From: MFD02979-c5 sp963705385
Lineage (GTDB): Bacteria; Bacteroidota; Bacteroidia; Cytophagales; Amoebophilaceae
NCBI GenBank assembly: GCA_963705385.1
Contig: OY970075.1
Span: 1-64,000, forward strand
Length of the DNA stretch: 64,000 bases
Direction of reading: 5' to 3'
Under the pieces are notes generated by a model, which worked only from the letters and a program-made list of their open reading frames with translations, was not told the origin of the DNA and ran no database searches. This document shows, piece by piece, positions 35,573 through 45,110 of the stretch. How positions within the stretch are numbered: the stretch's first letter is position 1; every line of letters begins with the position of its first letter. The translations under genes were made by a program, and so were the position numbers.

Positions 35573-36742
35573 CTAGTCGTACAATAAATATTTCTTGCGC
35601 TTTGCTTTGTACTGCTCCAGGTCCTTTTGCCAGCTTGCACGAATGGCTGGTTCAGTAAGTCCTTCCTGAATTTGCTGCCTAAGCAGATTACTACCAGCAT
35701 GTAAGTCAAAAGTTTTACCAAAGAAAGGTAGGCCTTGGGCTGTAGCTAGCTTGTAAAAGCAAAGTAAGTACTGCAGATCAATGCAGTGGGGAGGCACTAG
35801 GTTGTTTAAGGCTATGCCATAACACAGCTGGTCTTGGTGCTTGGGCTGCTCAGCTTTGCGAGGTATGCTTACTGGCATAAACTGAAACTTACCAAAGCTT
35901 GTCTCTGGATAGCCAATAACCTGGAAAGGTAAAGACGTACCCCTGCCTGTGCTGATTATTGTCCCTTCAAAAAATCCGAGTAAAGGATAGAGCGCCACAG
36001 CTTGATCATTAGGTAAATTAGGCGAAGGGTTAATTGGCAAGGAGTAAGGCATTTGGTGGGTATAATTCTGTAGGGGAATGACGCGTAGGTCACATTGTAA
36101 CTGGTCTTGAAGCCACCCCTCGCCATTGATCATCAAAGCTAGCTCGCCAATAGTCAGGCCATACACAACAGGAATAGGATGTTTGCCTACAAAAGACTGA
36201 AATCGCAGATCCAACACAGGTCCATCGATGTAATGCCCATTAGGATTAGGCCTATCCAGCACAATAAGCGGTATCTGATAAGCTACACAAGCTTCCATCA
36301 CGTAATGAAGTGTACTCAGGTAGGTGTAGAACCGCACTCCTACATCTTGTATGTCAAATATAACTAGGTCTACATCGGCTAACATAGCCTGCGTAGGCTT
36401 TCTTACTTTGCCAAATAGCGAGACAACGGTTAAGCCTGTGGTAGGATCCATTGTATCTGAAAAAGGTTCCCACGCTCCTTTATCTCCTCTAAAGCCATGC
36501 TCAGGCGCAAAAACCTTTTGTATACGGATGTCCTTAGCTAGCAATACATCTACCAAATGCCTTTCTCCTGCGTATGAAGTCTGGTTTACTACCAAGGCAA
36601 CCTTTTTTCCTTGGAGTATGGGTAGGTAAGCACCTAGCTGCTCAGCCCCAGATATGACAAGCATAGGGCTACGTTGAGCGTTCGTTGCGCAGCTAAGCAT
36701 CAAGAAGAACAAGCATGGCCATGGAAGCTGTTTGCCATACAT
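35573..36742 (-). CDS. NamZ-like exo-beta-N-acetylmuramidase (DUF1343, GH171)
   Basis: This 389-residue protein has an N-terminal export signal with a possible lipobox (LMLSC, Cys about 18). DUF1343 landmarks are GKKVALVVNQTS, VFAPEHGFRG, LVIFDIQDVGVRFYTY and VLDRPNPNG. The family has been identified as glycoside hydrolase 171, with NamZ removing N-acetylmuramic acid from peptidoglycan fragments. Its presence fits peptidoglycan turnover in a reduced genome. The ATG start gives the full signal peptide. Confidence 0.88.
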   Translation of the reverse strand: MYGKQLPWPCLFFLMLSCATNAQRSPMLVISGAEQLGAYLPILQGKKVALVVNQTSYAGERHLVDVLLAKDIRIQKVFAPEHGFRGDKGAWEPFSDTMDPTTGLTVVSLFGKVRKPTQAMLADVDLVIFDIQDVGVRFYTYLSTLHYVMEACVAYQIPLIVLDRPNPNGHYIDGPVLDLRFQSFVGKHPIPVVYGLTIGELALMINGEGWLQDQLQCDLRVIPLQNYTHQMPYSLPINPSPNLPNDQAVALYPLLGFFEGTIISTGRGTSLPFQVIGYPETSFGKFQFMPVSIPRKAEQPKHQDQLCYGIALNNLVPPHCIDLQYLLCFYKLATAQGLPFFGKTFDLHAGSNLLRQQIQEGLTEPAIRASWQKDLEQYKAKRKKYLLYD

Positions 36743-36823
36743 AAGAGTAAAAATTAGTATGTAATTTGCACTCCCTTGTCACCCTTCCTATGGGGTACAG
36801 GCACAAAACCAAGCATCTAAGCT

Positions 36824-38041
36824 TTGTACGCACTCTATTTCATCGCTCGAAGCCTCAGAAAAGCCCCTAAAAAGGCATTTACAACGATTGTCTATAAAAT
36901 AGGCATCATCAGTGTGGCGCTAGGACTAGCTACTACGCTCATTGCTCTCCTAACGATGATGGGCTTCCAACAAGAAATTGAACAGAAGATAACCAATTTT
37001 AGCGGTCACTTGCAAGTGAGCAAGTATTCTCTTGACAGGTCGTACGAAGCCCCACCCTTGGAGAGAAGCAAGCTGGAGGGCCTGAAGCAAGCATTTCCAA
37101 GCTACATCAAGGAGGTGAAAGCTTTTGCCCACAAAGCTATGTTACTCAAGGCAGCAAAAGCTATGGAGGGTGTTGTATGCAAAGGGTTGGATCTTCAGGC
37201 CACGCATGAAAACTTGTACACCTACTTGATAGCAGGCCAGTTGCTTAGTTGTGAGCAGCAAGGCTATAGCCACGATATCCTATTGAGTGCCAAGACAGCC
37301 AATCGATTGAATGTACAAGTAGGCGACGAGGTAGTGGCTTGCGTAGTGCAACAGCCACCCCGCTACCGGAAACTTAAAGTAGCTGGACTCTATAATACTT
37401 ACATAGAAGATTTGGACGAAAAGTTTGCTTTTTGTGATCTAAGGCTCATTCAACGACTTAACAACTGGCCCGAGCATCTAGTAGGAGGCTATGAGGTTTT
37501 TCTCAACAACGTCCATCAAACCAAGGAAGTAGCTGATAAGGTGCTAGACTGGCTGGACTATGACTTAGACGTCCAAACCACACAGAGTAAGTATGCAGCT
37601 ATTTTTGACTGGCTAGTTATTGTGCGCAAAAACGCCCTGATCTTTGTGGTCCTCATCCTACTTGTAACCAGCTCCAACCTCGCCTCCATTGTGCTTATTC
37701 AGATGATGGAACGGACTTCAATGATTGGTATTTTAAAAGCCTTAGGTGCTTCTGATAGGCAAATACAACATATTATGCTTTGGAACAACCTCTATATGGT
37801 AGCCCAGGGAATGTTTTGGGGCAACTTGGTAGGCCTTGGCTTTTGTGTTTTACAAAGCCATTTCAAGCTACTCTGTCTTGACCCTACGTATTACTACGTC
37901 AACTACGTACCCATTTTTTGGGATTGGTGTACCATCTTGGAACTTAATGCATTAACCTTTATGGTGGTTACCATAGTACTGCTACTCTCTATTACTATTA
38001 TTGTCAAGCTTAGACCTATCAGAGCAATTCAGTTTCGTTGA
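36824..38041 (+). CDS. LolE/FtsX-type ABC transporter permease
   Basis: This 405-residue membrane protein has an N-terminal helix (about residues 25-50), a large extracytoplasmic domain and three C-terminal helices, as in LolC/LolE and other MacB-fold permeases. Landmarks are GLATTLIALLTMMGFQQEI and MMERTSMIGILKALGAS. Relatives extract lipoproteins from the inner membrane with a separate ATPase (LolD), not seen in this window. Several predicted lipoproteins in the window are plausible clients. The start is the TTG at 36824. Confidence 0.85.
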   Translation: MYALYFIARSLRKAPKKAFTTIVYKIGIISVALGLATTLIALLTMMGFQQEIEQKITNFSGHLQVSKYSLDRSYEAPPLERSKLEGLKQAFPSYIKEVKAFAHKAMLLKAAKAMEGVVCKGLDLQATHENLYTYLIAGQLLSCEQQGYSHDILLSAKTANRLNVQVGDEVVACVVQQPPRYRKLKVAGLYNTYIEDLDEKFAFCDLRLIQRLNNWPEHLVGGYEVFLNNVHQTKEVADKVLDWLDYDLDVQTTQSKYAAIFDWLVIVRKNALIFVVLILLVTSSNLASIVLIQMMERTSMIGILKALGASDRQIQHIMLWNNLYMVAQGMFWGNLVGLGFCVLQSHFKLLCLDPTYYYVNYVPIFWDWCTILELNALTFMVVTIVLLLSITIIVKLRPIRAIQFR

Positions 38042-38563
38042 GTATGTGCTGCTATAATTCCCTTACGCACAAAGGGTGAGCTTTCACAGTTCTTGGTAAG
38101 TCATTAGATTTGGTTGTATGCATGCATAACCAAAGAGCTTATGGATGTAGCCAATGATTTTTTGTGCTCGTAAGGTTGCCTAGTATATTTTCTCCAAAGC
38201 ACTTTTTAGGAAAAGCCCAAAAAGCTCTCCTCCTTGGACAAAGGAGGGGCCAGGGGTGGCTCGACCAGCTGTGGCCTTGCACTTTAATGATAGGCATCCT
38301 GGATTTCAAAATCATGATGGGAGATGGTTAAAAAATGTAGCTTTCAACACGTACATGCTTCTTGTAGTAGATTAGCAAACCACCTCTAACTCCTCCTGCG
38401 AAGGAAAAAAGCTTACATGGGTCTCTCTACGAGCGAACATCTTGTATGAAAGCGCTTACAAGGCGTGCATAACATGACTTACTAAAAGCTAGTTAGCTTG
38501 GGTCCTTATTTAATTGGAGCTCAGCTAATAAGCAGTATCAAGCAAGAAATATTTAAACCTATC
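38042..38563. other. Intergenic gap with dispersed repeat segments
   Basis: This gap holds parts of a repeat shared with the DUF559 locus: 38072-38099 (CACAAAGGGTGAGCTTTCAC and on to TTCTTGGTAA) matches 44754-44784, and 38207-38241 carries the 30-bp dispersed motif. A GGAGGGGCCAGGGGTGG stretch follows. No coding sequence is evident. Confidence 0.6.
38207..38241 (+). repeat. Dispersed 30-bp repeat, copy A
   Basis: This copy reads TAGGAAAAGCCCAAAAAGCT then CTCCTCCTTGGACA. It matches copies at 15749-15778 (minus) and 44797-44831 (plus), and is followed by a short inverted CTCCTCCTT/AAAGGAGGGG structure. Confidence 0.7.
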
Positions 38564-39550
38564 ATGGAATTGTTTATCCTCCTTACAGAAAACTTATTGT
38601 CTCCTCCTATATTGTTTTTTTCTTTAGGAATAGTATCAGGACTTTTAAAATCAGATTTAGAGGTTTCAGAGCCAATTAGTAAGTACCTGGCTATACACCT
38701 CATGATGGCAATAGGTTTTAAGGGAGGAGTGTCTATTGCCGAAACAGCTAACATCGATAGCACAGTTATCTTAACTATCCTTGCTGGTATGGGCGCAGGA
38801 TTTGTGCAGCCATTGATTGGGTATTTTCTACTAAAGCGAACAACGCAGCTGGATAACTTTACAGCCGCTGCCGTAGCTGCTCACTACGGCTCTATCAGTA
38901 TGGTAACCTTTGTTGCTTCTTTAAATTTTTTAGGAGTAAACGACATCATTTATTCAGGATACATCGTTGCCATAATCGCCTTGATGGAAGTCCCAGCAGT
39001 CTTAAGTGGTTTATTAATAGCATACAAATTTGAATCACAAATCAATCAAGCTAGGGCTCAATCGGTATTATATTTTTTCCAAAAAATAATTACAAACGGG
39101 TCGATATTGGTATTAATGGGGTCGTTCCTTATAGGATGGCTGTCAGGACCTAAAAGTATGCAAAAAATGGAAGGTTTTTTGGTCGCTCCATTTCAAGGAA
39201 TTTTAGCATTTTTTTTGCTAGATATGGGTTTACTTGTTTCAAAGCATTTGTCTGACTTAAAGAAGTTTAGCGTGAGCTTAGTTATGTTTGGTATCTATAT
39301 GCCTTTGATAAGCTCGATCATGGGTACAGGTTTAAGTAGGCTTATAGGATTGGATGTAGGCACTGGGTTTTTATTCATCGTGCTCATCTCTAGCGCATCT
39401 TATATCGTAGTACCTGCAGTTATGCGGGTTGCTTTGCCCCAAGCCAAAGCAGCAATTTATTTGCCTATGTCTCTTGCAATTACTTTTCCATTCAATATTA
39501 CTGTAGGAATACCATTATATTTTGCCATAGCCCAGCATTTTTTAGGCTAA
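38564..39550 (+). CDS. SbtA-family sodium-dependent bicarbonate permease-like protein
   Basis: This 328-residue protein has about ten membrane helices and family landmarks of SbtA (DUF897): SPPILFFSLGIVSG, GFKGGVSIAE and AAVAAHYGSISMVTFVA. SbtA was characterised as a Na+/HCO3- symporter in cyanobacteria; bacterial relatives may use other anions. I chose the ATG at 38564 over an upstream TTG because it starts just before the first helix. Confidence 0.85.
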   Translation: MELFILLTENLLSPPILFFSLGIVSGLLKSDLEVSEPISKYLAIHLMMAIGFKGGVSIAETANIDSTVILTILAGMGAGFVQPLIGYFLLKRTTQLDNFTAAAVAAHYGSISMVTFVASLNFLGVNDIIYSGYIVAIIALMEVPAVLSGLLIAYKFESQINQARAQSVLYFFQKIITNGSILVLMGSFLIGWLSGPKSMQKMEGFLVAPFQGILAFFLLDMGLLVSKHLSDLKKFSVSLVMFGIYMPLISSIMGTGLSRLIGLDVGTGFLFIVLISSASYIVVPAVMRVALPQAKAAIYLPMSLAITFPFNITVGIPLYFAIAQHFLG

Positions 39551-39559
39551 AGGCTTTTT

Positions 39560-40449
39560 TTGCCTATGCCCTTTGCCACCCACAGCCTTTCTGCTCATGA
39601 CCAACTACTACTCTCAGGTTACAGCTGTTACCCCAAGGAGGATCCTTACTTACAAGTGGATGACCTAGCTACCAACTCCACGACCAGGCATTACATTCCT
39701 GTGTGGAGCAAAAAGCTAGGCCTGAAGCCCCTGGCTGCCAGGTATTGCCTTGGCACTTATGATATGGAGACGCAAAAACACATTCCATGCCCTCAAAAAC
39801 GCCAGGTGAAGCCCCAATACGAAAGCTGTTACACCTGCTTTTGAGATAATCGGTTCTAACCCAGTCTTTGTCACAGCTATCGCTCAGGCAACAAGCGTGC
39901 AGCTGCATGCCACACTGCCTTTATCTAGCTTATTTTAGTCCAGGCCTAATTAAAGAGTGAGTATTATATATCAGCAAAGTGTTATAAAAAGGTGGTTGGA
40001 GCAGGGCCTCCGGGCTACTACTGTCTTACACATAGCTGAAGACGCCTATAAGCCAGGACGCTGGAAGCACAAGTCAGCAAAACGCTACAAATACCTGAGT
40101 GCACTACAAGTACCCAAAAAAAGACTGCTCAATAGCCCTTACAGCTTTGAAGTGGTGGCCAAGGTGTTGGAGGAACATCGCAAGGCTATTAGCCAAGCAC
40201 TAACTATCCCAGATGCTACCCATGAGGTACATTGACTTGCAGGGACATTACTTTCCAACTACCCAGCCTCAGGAGCTCAAAGACGCTGATAAAATGCAAT
40301 AGCCTGCCTTAGGCCACGTGGCAGGCATGGTAGGAGACATTTTAGTGTATGCAACCACGGATGGTTTTTTGATGAGTGCCTTAAAACAGTATGTAGGAAG
40401 AGTTCAGGTAGGTCTTGATGCTACTGACCAGTATAGCTTGGAGGGATAA
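39560..40449 (+). pseudogene. Broken DUF2797 gene
   Basis: Four segments in different frames read as one protein: LSGYSCYPKEDPYLQ to KRQVKPQYESCYTCF, then EIIGSNPVFVTAIAQATS, then QQSVIKRWLEQGLRATTVLHIAEDAYKPGR, and finally LQGHYFPTTQPQELKDADK with a stop, to VGRVQVGLDATDQYSLEG. The Cys/His pattern and the RWLEQG and AEDAY segments match DUF2797 proteins as I know them. At least three frameshifts and internal stops show it is dead. It begins 9 bp after the SbtA-like gene. Confidence 0.65.
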
Positions 40450-40638
40450 AAAAATCTTGGGTCTCCCCTATACCTTCGTAAGACATCTTTGAAGACCTCC
40501 ATCAAAAGTCCCCTTGAAAGTTAGAGAAAACCTCTTGGAGGGCGTCTAGCAATATCTCATATTGTATTTTGTATAGGAGCCTCTAGCGCTTGACGCAAGG
40601 TACCACACAAGTTTTGATCTGCGAGGCTCCAGTTATAC

Positions 40639-42063
40639 TCATTGCAGCCCAGTTAGGTACTCCGCAAAAGCCAGTAACTTGGCCTCTTCAAAAGCATTGG
40701 CCATAACCTGTAAGCCGATAGGTAGCCCTTGTGCGTCCGTGCCATTGGGTATAGAAATAGCAGGTATACCTGCAATAGAAGCAGGGACTGTGTATAAATC
40801 TGCTAGGTACATGGCCAGTGGATCTTGAAGGTTTTCACCGATCTTAAAAGCAGTAGTAGGCGTTGTAGGCAGCACCACAAAGTCATAACTAGAAAAGGTA
40901 GCTTCCATCTTTTCTTGAATGAGCCTCCTTACTTGCTGCGCCTTGACATACCATGCATCCCGGTAAGCTGCACTTAATACAAACGTCCCGATCAAAATTC
41001 TACGTTGCACTTCTTTACCAAAGCCCTCTGTGCGGGTTTTTCGGTACATAGAAGCTAGCGTAGTACCCTGAGGGCTTCTGTAGCCGTACCGTACACCATC
41101 AAACCGAGCTAGGTTCGAACTTGCTTCTGCATTGGTGAGTATGTAGTAGGTAGGCAAGGCATATTCTAGTAAAGAAAACTCCACAGCCTCTACTTGGTGT
41201 CCTTCCTGACGCAGGGCATTGAGCTTGGCTATTGTCTGAGTACGGATCTCTTCTTGCAAGCCTGGGTGTGCTAACGCTTCTCTAAAGTAAGCTATTTTTG
41301 CTTTTCCCTTGAATTGTAGGTGCGCTGTATAGGAGGGTACAGGTTGGTGCGACACAGTGCTGTCAAAGTCGTCTGGCCCAGCAATGACCTCTAACACAGC
41401 TGCACAGTCCTTGATGTCTTGCGCAAAGATGCCGATAGTGTCAAAAGAAGAAGCATAGGCAATCAGGCCGTGGCGAGAGATTCGGGAATAAGTAGGCTTG
41501 AGCCCTACAATGCCGCAGAAAGCAGCAGGCTGCCGCACTGAGCCGCCTGTATCTGTTCCTAGGGACACATGGCACATGTGGGCTTGTACTGCAACTGCTG
41601 ACCCACCTGAAGACCCTCCTGGTACCCGGGTTGTATCTGCTGCATTGCGTACTGGCCCAAATGCAGAGTTCTCATTAGAAGACCCCATCCCAAACTGATC
41701 GCAATTCTGGTGCCCAATAATGATTGCATCTTTGTCCAGAAGCTGCTGTGTAGCAGTAGCGCTGAACTGCGACATAAATCCTTCTAAAATCTTGCTGCAT
41801 GCTTGTACAGGATGATCTTTATAGCACAGTAAATCTTTGAGCCCCACTACCATGCCAGCTAGTTTTTGCGCTTGTCCTGCGCGGCACTTTTGGTCTATTA
41901 TGCTGGCCTGCTGCCTGGCTTCCTCTGCATAGATGCGCACAAAGGCATTGAGGTGTGTGCCTTGCTCGGTATTGTCCAGACAATGCTCAACTACCTCCTT
42001 ACAAGTAGTAGTACCGTGCTGCAACAATGCCTGCAGCTGACCAAAAGAAGTTAGTTTTTTCAA
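40639..42063 (-). CDS. gatA: Aspartyl/glutamyl-tRNA amidotransferase subunit A
   Basis: This is a 474-residue amidase with the Ser-cisSer-Lys triad visible: Lys in VVGLKDLLC, Ser in VPGGSSGGSAVAVQ, and the nucleophile in GTDTGGSVRQPAAF. As part of GatCAB it converts Glu-tRNA(Gln) and Asp-tRNA(Asn). The start codon appears to be TTG at 42063, one base after the tatA stop, so the two genes are probably translationally coupled. gatB and gatC are not in the window. Confidence 0.95.
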   Translation of the reverse strand: MKKLTSFGQLQALLQHGTTTCKEVVEHCLDNTEQGTHLNAFVRIYAEEARQQASIIDQKCRAGQAQKLAGMVVGLKDLLCYKDHPVQACSKILEGFMSQFSATATQQLLDKDAIIIGHQNCDQFGMGSSNENSAFGPVRNAADTTRVPGGSSGGSAVAVQAHMCHVSLGTDTGGSVRQPAAFCGIVGLKPTYSRISRHGLIAYASSFDTIGIFAQDIKDCAAVLEVIAGPDDFDSTVSHQPVPSYTAHLQFKGKAKIAYFREALAHPGLQEEIRTQTIAKLNALRQEGHQVEAVEFSLLEYALPTYYILTNAEASSNLARFDGVRYGYRSPQGTTLASMYRKTRTEGFGKEVQRRILIGTFVLSAAYRDAWYVKAQQVRRLIQEKMEATFSSYDFVVLPTTPTTAFKIGENLQDPLAMYLADLYTVPASIAGIPAISIPNGTDAQGLPIGLQVMANAFEEAKLLAFAEYLTGLQ

Positions 42064-42064
42064 G

Positions 42065-42265
42065 CTATTCGTCTTTTTTTGCTTCGGGTTGTTCTTCTAA
42101 CTCGTCTTTGATCTCTTTAGAGGCCTCTTTAAACGCGCGTATGCCTTTGCCTAGCCCTCTGGCCAGTTCAGGGATTTTCTTGGCACCAAATAAGATGAGT
42201 AACACCAAGAGGATCAACAGCAACTCTCCGCTTCCTATTCCGCCCATAAAAGCTAGATGATTCAT
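42065..42265 (-). CDS. tatA: Twin-arginine translocase subunit TatA
   Basis: This is a 66-residue TatA: one membrane helix (LLLILLVLLILFGAKKIPE) followed by the amphipathic helix (LARGLGKGIRAFKEASKEIK) and an acidic/basic tail. The FGAKKIPELARGLG hinge is diagnostic. The ATG at 42265 is preferred over an upstream TTG. TatA forms the pore for folded protein export; tatC must lie elsewhere. Confidence 0.93.
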   Translation of the reverse strand: MNHLAFMGGIGSGELLLILLVLLILFGAKKIPELARGLGKGIRAFKEASKEIKDELEEQPEAKKDE

Positions 42266-42558
42266 GACATGTTTTGATGAGTTATAGTGCACAAGTTTAG
42301 CGAATAAAGTGCCGTTGGCCAATTCTCTAGGGCCTCACCTCAGCACGTCCTTCTATTCCTTTCTTTTCTTTACCCTATTTTTCAAAGTAGCTTTGCTAGG
42401 CTGGTGTTCCGTATTGGCTTTTGCTAACGATGCAGTAAATCAACTAAATTTGGAGTGCTACAAGTACAGCAGTAGCCTGTAGCAACGACTCAGCGCTACA
42501 AAGACCAAGTAGCATTTCGAGATACACACAGCATATTCAAGGACATAACCTATCTATA

Positions 42559-43032
42559 ATGATTGTAAAGACGAAAAAGTACAGATTAGCTACTAACACC
42601 TACATTCAGTTAGGGCTCAAAAACATTGCCCGTGAGCAATGGTGGGTATTTTTAGTTGCCCTGGCCATCATGAGTGGTACATTTTTTGTCAAAACTATCT
42701 GGTTTGTGCTGGGAGCCAACATAGCATTACTACTTTACTTCTTGTTTTGGATCATTCAGTTCTATGGTATCAGTCACTTAGAACAAAACCAGCTGCTCTT
42801 TGAGCGGTTGTGCTATGAACTTTCTAGTCAACAGCTTGTGATCCAACTAACCTCCAAACAAGGGATGCCCATTACCTGGGACCAAGTTAAAAGGGCGACG
42901 CAAGGGAAAGATCATTTTTTATTGGTCATCTCCAAGACCCACCTGATTTACTTACCCTATAAAATCTTTAACACCAAACACGAAGTTAAGTTTGTTGAAA
43001 CCATTTTAAAGCGTAAAGGGCTTATTCGATGA
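42559..43032 (+). CDS. YcxB-like membrane protein
   Basis: This 157-residue protein has two membrane helices (WWVFLVALAIMSGTFFVKTI and IALLLYFLFWIIQFYG) and a C-terminal domain resembling the YcxB family (ITWDQVKRATQGKDHFLLVI, then HLIYLPYKIF). Function is unknown. An ATGA overlap links it to a 45-codon reading frame. Confidence 0.65.
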   Translation: MIVKTKKYRLATNTYIQLGLKNIAREQWWVFLVALAIMSGTFFVKTIWFVLGANIALLLYFLFWIIQFYGISHLEQNQLLFERLCYELSSQQLVIQLTSKQGMPITWDQVKRATQGKDHFLLVISKTHLIYLPYKIFNTKHEVKFVETILKRKGLIR

Positions 43033-43166
43033 ATTACCAGCAATGGATGCAGGGTAGGGAGCTTACTCCCCTACATGATGAAATTATTGCAAAGCTCAAC
43101 AAAATCTTCATTTTTAAGCTAAAAAGGGAACTAGGTGACCAAGTTTGCGATAGTATCATTTCATAA
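43029..43166 (+). CDS. Small open frame overlapping the YcxB-like stop
   Basis: This 45-codon frame starts at an ATG overlapping the YcxB-like stop (ATGA) and begins MNYQQWMQGRELTPLHDEII. I do not recognise it; it may be a real small gene or the truncated start of a lost one. Confidence 0.3.
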   Translation: MNYQQWMQGRELTPLHDEIIAKLNKIFIFKLKRELGDQVCDSIIS

Positions 43167-43275
43167 ATCTTTCACAAAAACTGAGGGTATATATGAGACG
43201 ATAAATTAGAGCTATAAATTTTCTTAAAACCCCCTAGAAAGGCCCTAATGGCATTCCTAAAAACCGACCAAATTA

Positions 43276-43441
43276 TTTTGTAAGGGAGTTAAGAGTAAAA
43301 CAGGGGCTGCTCGACTACTCCTTGATAACGGAGCATATGTCAATGCAAGAGATAACACCGGCAAGACTGCACTGGTGGTAGCTAAAGAGGGAGTCACGCA
43401 GTGGTAGCTCAGCTCTTAGGGAGCAGGGTGTGAAGGCATAG
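43276..43441 (+). pseudogene. Ankyrin-repeat fossil
   Basis: The plus strand encodes GAARLLLDNGAYVNARDNTG and then KTALVVAKEG, one clear ankyrin repeat. After that a frame change is needed to read SHAVVAQLL and another for REQGVKA before a stop. No start or upstream coding sequence remains. It is the residue of an ankyrin gene like those of the accessory region. Confidence 0.7.
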
Positions 43442-43679
43442 GGTTGGGTGTGGGGCTGGTATTAGCACTTTTGACGTGTAACAGGTAACATTTCAATTTA
43501 CAGTCGAGCTGATGACACTTCATCTCCCTGTCACTCTATTCATGTACTAGGCAGCTTGTGCGTTTGCCTAGAACGCTAGGGGCTGTACAAACCAAGAGCC
43601 TTGCAAAACTCAGAAGAATATACATCCCCAAGCCTTAAAAAGAGCCAAATACCCTATTTTGTAAGGACCTTGCAGGGTA

Positions 43680-44657
43680 TCAGCGGTACAGTGCAGCGTT
43701 CAGCGCGCGCAAGGTCTTTTCAGCATTGGGTAACACTTCTTGGACCAGGGTAGGAGCATAAGGCAAAGGCACATCTTCACTGTTGACCTTTTGGATGGGT
43801 GCATCCAAGTAATCAAAAGCATGTTTTTGTACCTGGTAGGCAATCTCAGAAGCAATAGACCCTAGCGGCCAGGCTTCTTCTACAATGACCAGACGGTTGG
43901 TTTTTTGAACAGATGCTATGATACAAGCCATGTCTAGTGGCCGTACTGTACGCATGTCTATCAATTCTACTTCAATACCTTGTGTTTGCAGGGCTTTGGT
44001 AGCTTCCCAAGCGACTTTCATCATCTTACCAAAAGACACCAAGGTAATATCTCTGCCTGCCTGGACCATTGCTGCTTTGCCAATGGGCAATACATATTCA
44101 TCTTCTGGTACCTCTCCTTTGTCCCCATACATGAGCTCGGACTCCATAAAAATCACAGGATCGTTGTCTCTGATAGCAGCCTTGAGCAGCCCTTTGGCAT
44201 CATAGGGGTTAGAAGGCACCACCACCTTTAGCCCAGGGCAGTTGGCATACCAATTCTCAAAACTTTGGGAATGTTGTGAACTGAGCATCCCTGCATTGCC
44301 TGTAGGGCCTCGAAACACAATAGGCACAGGAAACTGACCTCCTGACATGGACAGCATCTTGGCAGCTGAGTTAATGACCTGATCAATAGCCACCAGCGAA
44401 AAGTTAAAGGTCATGAATTCTATGATAGGCCGTAGTCCATTCATAGCAGCCCCTATGCCCAGCCCTGCAAAGCCCAACTCAGCAATGGGGGTGTCTATGA
44501 CCCTATGCGCCCCAAATTCATCAAGCATACCTTGGCTTACTTTGTAGGCACCGTTGTATGTAGCTACTTCTTCGCCCATCAAAAAGATGTTTTCATCTCG
44601 CCTCATTTCCTCGCTCATGGCTTCTCTGAGCGCTTGCCTGAACTGTATTTCTCTCAT
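43680..44657 (-). CDS. pdhB: Pyruvate dehydrogenase E1 component, beta subunit
   Basis: This 325-residue transketolase-fold protein has the E1-beta landmarks MGEEVATYNGAYKVSQG, DTPIAELGFAGLGIGAAMNG and FRGPTGNAG with SQHSQSFENWYANCPGLKVV. With the alpha subunit, E2 and E3 it makes acetyl-CoA from pyruvate. The alpha subunit is not adjacent here. Confidence 0.95.
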   Translation of the reverse strand: MREIQFRQALREAMSEEMRRDENIFLMGEEVATYNGAYKVSQGMLDEFGAHRVIDTPIAELGFAGLGIGAAMNGLRPIIEFMTFNFSLVAIDQVINSAAKMLSMSGGQFPVPIVFRGPTGNAGMLSSQHSQSFENWYANCPGLKVVVPSNPYDAKGLLKAAIRDNDPVIFMESELMYGDKGEVPEDEYVLPIGKAAMVQAGRDITLVSFGKMMKVAWEATKALQTQGIEVELIDMRTVRPLDMACIIASVQKTNRLVIVEEAWPLGSIASEIAYQVQKHAFDYLDAPIQKVNSEDVPLPYAPTLVQEVLPNAEKTLRALNAALYR

Positions 44658-44738
44658 AACAAAGGGTATCGTTGCAGCAGCAAATATAGCAATGAATGAG
44701 CAGTCGTGCGCTGGCCATCCAGGTTAGCTGGCAATAAG

Positions 44739-45110
44739 TTAACGCACCTTACACACAAAGGGTGAGCTTTCACAGTTCTTGGTAAATCGCTGGCTTAGGA
44801 CAAGCCCAAAAAGCTCCCCTCCTTGGACATAGGCGACCCTGGACTCATCTGCTTCACAGCCTGCACTGGTAAAGTGGTATGTTCCATCTAGCCCTACGGC
44901 CAGCCGCTCTTGCGGGCAGTAAAAGTCCAAGACGTAATCGTCCACACTATGCTGCCTTCTGAACTTTCTTCCCTCTAGCTGTTTGTTTTGTAGATAACAC
45001 CAAAGGATAGCTTCTGCAGGGGTAAGATTATTTCTCAATTCCTCGCGAGTTTGCTTCAGGCAGGGCTTGTTATTCACTATCCCCTGCTTCTCTGCTGCGT
45101 AGAGGACCAC
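44739..45110 (-). CDS. DUF559 (Vsr-like) endonuclease, likely C-terminally altered
   Basis: This 123-residue protein has DUF559 landmarks: LTPAEAILWCYLQNKQLEGR, KFRRQHSVDDYVLDFYCP and AVGLDGTYHF. The family has a very-short-patch-repair-like endonuclease fold. The Asp in DYVLDFYC is present, but the usual IELDG motif reads VGLDG. After ADESRVAY the C-terminus no longer resembles the family and is encoded by the dispersed repeat found at 15.75 and 38.2 kb. The start region overlaps a GGGGCTGGGGGTGG stretch that resembles a motif beside the 38.2 kb repeat copy. It may be a remnant. Confidence 0.65.
   Translation of the reverse strand: MVLYAAEKQGIVNNKPCLKQTREELRNNLTPAEAILWCYLQNKQLEGRKFRRQHSVDDYVLDFYCPQERLAVGLDGTYHFTSAGCEADESRVAYVQGGELFGLVLSQRFTKNCESSPFVCKVR
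44797..44831 (+). repeat. Dispersed 30-bp repeat, copy B, inside the DUF559 gene
   Basis: The motif TAGGACAAGCCCAAAAAGCT then CCCCTCCTTGGACA lies within the 3' part of the DUF559 frame. A second shared block (44754-44784) lies just beyond and matches 38072-38099. Confidence 0.7.
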
